Shown piece by piece: positions 10,156-13,953 of a stretch of DNA of 13,953 bases. Source of the stretch: Candolleomyces eurysporus (taxonomy: Eukaryota; Basidiomycota; Agaricomycetes; Agaricales; Psathyrellaceae). The position numbers and the translations under genes are program-made. The notes beneath the pieces were generated by a model. That model had not been told where the DNA came from. It did no database searches and worked only from the letters and a program-made list of their open reading frames with translations. The stretch's first letter is position 1. Each line of letters starts with the position of its first letter. The stretch lies in assembly GCA_027579435.1 (NCBI GenBank), contig JANBPK010001724.1:1-13953 (forward strand), read 5' to 3'.

Positions 10156-10618
10156 TTAGGCAGGATTAAATACTCTTGTGGAGGTCTGGCACGGCTCCAA
10201 CATGACGCCGTGCGAGGGCCGATCGGTCTGACTTTCTCCTATCTGAGCAAAGCCGAGGGCGGCTGGAATTTTAGTTTGGGGGAGAGGTGGAGTCCTTACA
10301 AGGACTAGCTATGTCATACTGAGACTTAGAGGAATTTTCGCGAAGTCTTGGTCTCAAATGTAAGCAGACTTGGTCAAAAGGAAGCCTAAGGATGGCTTCT
10401 AGACTTAGAAAAGTACTACATTAAGACTTAGGGAGACTTAGGCACTTCTTATTCTTAACTCAGAAGGCTTCAGACCACAGACAAGGCTACAAGAATATAT
10501 TAGGTGCTAGGAATACTCACGTCATAACTGGCACCAACAGTTATGAGTGGAGACAAATGGTAACAAGAGGCAAGGTATGTCTAGGAGACGCGTATCTACT
10601 GGAATTCAAAGTCCGCTG
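10156..10618. other. Spacer between the two antisense genes with PPT-like block, inverted repeats and GACTTAG repeats
   Basis: No gene is seen. The spacer should contain the 3' end of antisense gene A and the promoter of gene B. It holds a copy of the 14-mer TAGTTTGGGGGAGA (10272-10285) identical to the one at the LTR boundary, and an inverted repeat AGTCCTT/AAGGACT (10291-10297 and 10300-10306). It also has four GACTTAG heptamers (10323, 10402, 10425, 10435) and a hairpin with a perfect 9-bp stem, TCATAACTG/CAGTTATGA, around a 7-nt loop (10522-10546). TGACGCCGTGC at 10203 recurs in the LTR at 13892. A plus-strand frame from 10547 is the arginine-rich shadow of gene A. Confidence 0.5.
10165..10172 (-). 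promoter_or_regulatory. TATA-like box of antisense gene B
   Basis: The minus strand reads TATTTAAT here, about 70-77 nt upstream of the ATG at 10095. A start of transcription about 30 nt downstream would exclude the ATG at 10155 and leave 10095 as the first usable start. This is a sequence match only. Confidence 0.4.
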
Positions 10619-13066
10619 TCAGTCCTTTCGTCGCTTCTTTCGAGGCTCCTCCCGGGGCATCTCAGCCTGCTTGAAGACCTTCGCCCACTGACACCGCTCC
10701 TTACTAGAAAGAGTGTGAGGTGGAGCAGGAGGCAAGGTGGAAGCGCCGATGAGAGGGTTGATAGCGCGAGGAGGCAGAGGCGGCGGCGGCGAAGAGGAAG
10801 GAAGCCGGAGTCGACCGGCAGGAGGCGATGCGGGCGGCGGAGTTTGAATAACCGGTCCAGCACCATCATCCTGCTCATCCGAGGAGGACTCAGACGGCGC
10901 GAGGACGACACGGCGTCGCTTCCGAGGGACCAGAGGAGTTGGCTCACGAGGAGAGCCGAAGAGGGAGCCAAGGAGGTCAGGGGCTGGGGTCAAGGTGACT
11001 TCAGCCGGCTTGACTACCGTAGGGTCGGACCCCTCGGCAACCTCAGAACTCCGCTCGTCCAGNGGCGACGACTTCTGGCGCAGCTCCTTCCTCAGAGACG
11101 AGAGATACTCGTCGACTTCTTCCTCGTCGAAAGTCGTGGTCCACGTGTACTTGTCCGTGGTGACTCCCATGGTCGATGTCGAGGTACGGCGAGGGTAGAG
11201 CATCGGAGTGTCGAGAGGGACGTGCCGCGAGAACTCCAGGAGGCTCTGGAGTGCCTCGACGTTGTGGAAATACCGACGAAGGCCGGCGTCCCCCTCGTCA
11301 CTGTAAACTCTGCTCAGAATGAGAGAGTGTGTGCCCAGTTTGGCTTCCAGCAATTTGTACTGGTCTTCAGCCAAGGCAAAGGCGACTTTCGTCATTCCTC
11401 GCAGTAGGAGTGAGTCGACGATTAGGGAAGAAATTCCTGTGTAAACAGGTTCAGGAAACACTTAGGAAACCAAAAAGGAATAGAACTCACTTTCTGGGGC
11501 GGCGTCAGCAGCGGCAGAGAGAGCCGACAGGCTTGTCATCCGCGGAATCGAAAGGTCGAAGCCGCACGGTTTCTTTTGGTCATTGCAGTTGTCGCACCGG
11601 ACTCCATGTAGGAAGTCGCCGCCGGTACAAACGATACCGGACGCGGCGCAGCTACCACAAGGAGGACGCACCTAGAAAAGAGGTGAGGTGAGATCAGTAA
11701 GGAACACTGATCAATAATAGGCTGTGAACGGTACTCACCCAGTCTGGGGGGGCAAAGCCCTCAAGCAAAGGAGCCTGCAACTCCGCCAGCAAGTAGCCCT
11801 GCTTGAACAAGGGGCCCTTGTCGTAAACGGGCAGGCGCTGAGGCGGCTTGACCTTTGGATGGGAGTCGGTTTTCTGTCGCCGCTTAATGTCGGAGCGTGG
11901 CTTGAGTCCGAATGGAGGGAGCAAGTGAGACGGCGCGAGGACGGACTTGGGGCGGGCTGACACCGAAAAGCTCCTCTGCTCGCTAGGGAGGAGGTACTCC
12001 CTGAACGAGTTGGGGCAGGGTAGCTGGTTCCCCTCGTCGTCGACGCTGGTTTCTTGGCCGGGCAGGTGAGAAGGCAATGGTTGGTCGCTCTTGTGAAGCC
12101 AGTACAGAGGGCGGGGCGTCTTCTCCTTCTTGCTGGTCTTCTTCTTGGGACTTGATTTGTGAGGGGCTTCGGACTCGGATTCGGATTGTGGTGGAGGGTC
12201 GATGGCCTTCTCGAGCCTTCCGGTAGCGCCGTGAGGCGGTCTGGGGACCTTCTTGGCGACTTCTTGTGCCCAATTTTCGACGAGAAAGGGCGGGAGTTGA
12301 GGTGTCCACCCGGGTACCACACCGAAAGGATGTGAGTTCGATTTGGTACTCACAGGCGTGGGGAGACGGTACAGACCTTCCATGTCAGCTGGGTTCTGAG
12401 GCGGCCTCACAACTGGGACGGCGCGAGGCGGCACTGCAGCAGGGCGTGTCGGTTTGCTCGGCCCAGCAACGGGGTGGGGTTTGGGGCGGCACGGGCTTCT
12501 TGGGAGCAGGAGGAGGCTGCCAGAACTGTGTCAGCCGCTCCCCATAGGAACTTAACAAGGCAAACTTACGGGTGGAGGCGCTGGCACGGCGTCAGGAAGG
12601 ACTAGCGTCGATGAAGCTTCCTGGAATCCGAAGAATGGATGATTGTAGGGGACGGCCGTCAGCCAATCCCACTTTCACCTGTACTGTAGGTACGTTTCCG
12701 GGTGCAGCTCGTGCAGGAGATGCGACAAGGCACGCCGGAAACTCATAAAGTCGTCGTTGGCGGCGACACGACTGTCTCCGGCGGCAGCACACTAGGAAAA
12801 TTAGGAAAGTCAGCAAGCAAGCACAGGAACTCGAGGCTGAAAGGGAAACTTACCAATTTATCGTTCCCGTTTACGATCAGCTGAGCCAGCTTGAGGCAGG
12901 CAGCCGGGTCGGTCGGGAGGGCGGCAGTCCTCGAGAGAGCCGGCTTGAGCGAGTTAAAGACGCTGCCCAGGGCAGGGTACACGTCCAGAGTCGGTTGGGA
13001 CGCCCAAGGGTCGTCCTTTCCCCGAGTTCCGTAGGTGTGCGTCGAAGAGGAAGGGAGGGCAGACAT
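10619..13066 (-). pseudogene. Antisense retroelement gene A: Zn2Cys6-like, Pro/Ser-rich protein with an in-frame stop
   Basis: Proposed exons are 13066-12854, 12791-12570, 12395 (or 12516)-11739, 11671-11491 and 11436-10619, all bounded by GT-AG. Exon 4 holds six cysteines in the pattern C-x2-C-x6-C-x10-C-x2-C-x6-C (CGSC...CDNC, 11659-11564), which fits the fungal Zn2Cys6 formula C-x2-C-x6-C-x5-12-C-x2-C-x6-8-C. Exon 3 is Pro/Lys-rich with a basic stretch. Exon 5 has a possible helical region, then a basic (RKRRRV) and acidic/Ser stretch, a Pro-rich segment and a lysine/arginine end. A TGA at 12677-12675 interrupts exon 2 in frame; coding-like sequence (WDWLTAVPYNHPFFGF) continues directly after it. 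Exon 3 from 12516 would be one base out of frame; an intron 12569-12396 avoids this. Base 11063 is ambiguous. DNA binding is possible but unproven, and the product is unrecognised. Confidence 0.65.
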
Positions 13067-13634
13067 TGTTAGAGGAGGGAGCTGAGGACTTACCCTTCAA
13101 ACGATGTCAGCTTTTATACTACTGGGAAAGTAGTGAGCCCGCTTCACTTGCTAAAACGTTCTGTGCCAAGGCATGGCTTAGAACATAGAAGGACTTAGGA
13201 AAATATATCTTGGAAAGCTCTGGAGAGCTTAACTGGATGAGAAGCATGCTGGGACTCTGCCTAGGAAAGGCTGTAAACGTTGAAGCGGCTTCAAGAATCC
13301 GAAACAGCGGGATCAATGACGACATGCAGCTTGGAAAGCAGTGATCTTGACAGGACAGGAGCTACCATAACCTTAATTGACGAAAGTACCTCCTCGGTCC
13401 CTGAAAATCATTGACCCCGGACTTCTTCAAAGAAGCAGCGGTTCGGCAGAACTACGAAGGTCAACGGATCTGGGTTTAGCGGAAGGAAATCTGTGGCGCT
13501 AAGGGAACAAGCGGCTCTGGAAGCTAATTGCTTCCTCCCTTTTGGGGACCGGCTAAGCTTAGGCTGGGGACAACTTAGGATTGGAGGAACTATTCAGGCT
13601 GCTCCATTCACGCCGACTGAGGACAGTCGAAAGC
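13067..13634. other. Non-coding stretch between antisense gene A and the polypurine tract
   Basis: I see no gene here. The left end is the promoter of antisense gene A (TATA box at 13111-13118). It also contains a near-perfect palindrome AAGCTCT-GG-AGAGCTT (13215-13230), AAGCGGC copies at 13283 and 13509, and a GACTTAG at 13192 like those upstream of gene B. A 68-residue minus-strand frame at 13119-13325 has no recognisable features and overlaps the expected promoter. Confidence 0.5.
13111..13118 (-). promoter_or_regulatory. TATA box of antisense gene A
   Basis: The minus strand reads TATAAAAG, a consensus TATA box, 45-52 nt upstream of the ATG at 13066. It lies inside the element and points away from the 3' LTR, so gene A appears to have its own promoter and not to be read from the LTR. 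Confidence 0.55.
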
Positions 13635-13648
13635 TAGTTTGGGGGAGA
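13635..13648 (+). other. Polypurine tract (plus-strand primer site)
   Basis: TAGTTTGGGGGAGA directly precedes a TG dinucleotide at 13649. A G-rich purine run abutting TG is the usual layout of the PPT and 3' LTR of Ty3/gypsy elements, where RNase H leaves an RNA primer for plus-strand synthesis. The identical 14-mer also occurs at 10272, inside the element. Confidence 0.65.
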
Positions 13649-13953
13649 TGATACGACCGCGTTGGTTTTAGCAAATATAAGTTCAATTTTCGCGATAATA
13701 AACTATAAAGATGACGCGGTCTGAGTCTCTAAGTACAAGAATAACTATGCTATCGATAAGGTTCACACAGCTTGAGAGGGAAAAGAGTTAGTACTACGAC
13801 TCTAGGGACATGAGAGTTGAAGCTACTCGAGGCTGTCAACTTGAAGCCGCCCCAGTTGTATTATACCCTGACCAGGAGAAGCCACTTTAGTTGACGCCGT
13901 GCTAAAAGTCAGGCGGCTCGACTGAAGCGGCTTGAGAAAAGTCATATACCTTT
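13649..13953 (+). repeat. 3' LTR, 5' part (continues beyond window)
   Basis: The LTR is inferred to start with TGATACGACC immediately after the polypurine tract; its end is not in the window and no second LTR copy is available for comparison. It contains an 8-bp inverted repeat GACCGCGT/ACGCGGTC (13655-13662 and 13714-13721), a copy of TGACGCCGTGC (13892-13902), a GAAGCGGC copy (13924-13931), and an AT-rich CATATA near 13942 that could belong to a core promoter. Confidence 0.6.

Larger units (their letters stand above)
8825..13931 (-). repeat. Dispersed GCCGCTT(CA) motif
   Basis: Read on the minus strand, GCCGCTT (plus strand AAGCGGC) starts at plus positions 8825, 8972, 9104, 9459, 9503, 9707, 9750, 9895, 10132, 13283, 13509 and 13925; one copy at 11879 is in the other orientation. 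Most extend to GCCGCTTCA, and two are embedded in CTCACGCCGCTTCA (9503 and 10132). Copies lie in exons, in an intron (9895), upstream of the start codon (10132), in the non-coding 3' region and in the LTR. Confidence 0.7.
7170..13953 (+). mobile_element. Ty3/gypsy LTR retrotransposon, 5'-truncated, with two antisense genes before the 3' LTR
   Basis: The plus-strand order is integrase (to 8592), two minus-strand genes (8610-10095 and 10619-13066), polypurine tract (13635-13648), and start of the 3' LTR (13649 onward). Gag, protease, reverse transcriptase, RNase H, the primer-binding site and the 5' LTR are absent. The left boundary is approximate: host TPR sequence is recognisable to about 7130 and integrase-like sequence begins at about 7186. 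Possible explanations are a deletion after insertion, a 5'-truncated insertion, or a scaffold misjoin. That the antisense genes belong to the element is inferred from their position between integrase and PPT/LTR and from the motif GCCGCTTCA shared between gene bodies and LTR. No target-site duplication can be scored because the far end lies outside. Confidence 0.75.

Noticed and set aside
10272..10540. A nested solo LTR or 5' LTR ending at the TGGCACCAACAG hairpin
   Set aside because: The sequence after the internal polypurine tract does not begin with TG and I see no similarity to the LTR start at 13649; kept only as a finding about a possible central PPT.
10547..11407. 286-residue plus-strand open frame
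   Set aside because: Arginine-rich, low-complexity translation lying exactly opposite exon 5 of antisense gene A; it is the complement of a coding exon with biased composition.
12301..12350. Extra intron beginning with GTGAGTACC in antisense gene A exon 3
   Set aside because: The donor looks good, but the frame is open through it, the translation is protein-like and no suitable acceptor follows nearby.

Overview
The window looks like nuclear DNA from a mushroom-forming basidiomycete (Agaricomycetes). The evidence is many short GT-AG introns of about 50-80 bp, compact genes, an agaricomycete-style Ty3/gypsy integrase, and a fungal-type half-size ABC protein. Two ambiguous bases (650 and 11063) point to a draft assembly.

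Left part (1-4630): two tandem paralogous ABC-type ATPase genes on the minus strand. The first runs off the left edge (1-992). The second is complete, with eight exons (4124 to 1561, about 706 residues, all NBD motifs present). The intergenic region between them (993-1560) is similar to the divergent promoter region 4125-4630. It even keeps a relic of the leader of the plus-strand neighbour, so the duplicated unit was one ABC gene plus the bidirectional promoter.

Middle (4631 to about 7180): a plus-strand Swa2/auxilin-like clathrin-uncoating cofactor with a disordered N-terminus carrying short acidic/aromatic motifs, then a UBA domain, then a TPR region. The expected C-terminal J domain is absent. 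The host sequence is replaced at about 7150-7190 by the inside of a retroelement.

Right part (about 7170-13953): the 3' portion of a Ty3/gypsy LTR retrotransposon. It holds an intact integrase reading frame (zinc-binding HHCC, DDE core, GPY/F-like tail) but no gag, protease, RT or RNase H. Next come two intron-containing genes on the strand OPPOSITE to pol, then a polypurine tract and the start of the 3' LTR at 13649. The proximal antisense gene (8610-10095) encodes a coiled-coil protein with a charged tail. The distal one (10619-13066) encodes a proline/serine-rich protein with a cysteine pattern fitting the fungal Zn2Cys6 formula, but it carries one in-frame TGA. Each antisense gene has its own TATA-like box. 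The nine-base motif GCCGCTTCA recurs across this part in coding (all three frames), intronic, leader and LTR sequence. The antisense gene pair is the most unusual feature of the window. It recalls the antisense ORFs between pol and the 3' LTR of plant Tat-lineage gypsy elements, but I do not recognise either protein.
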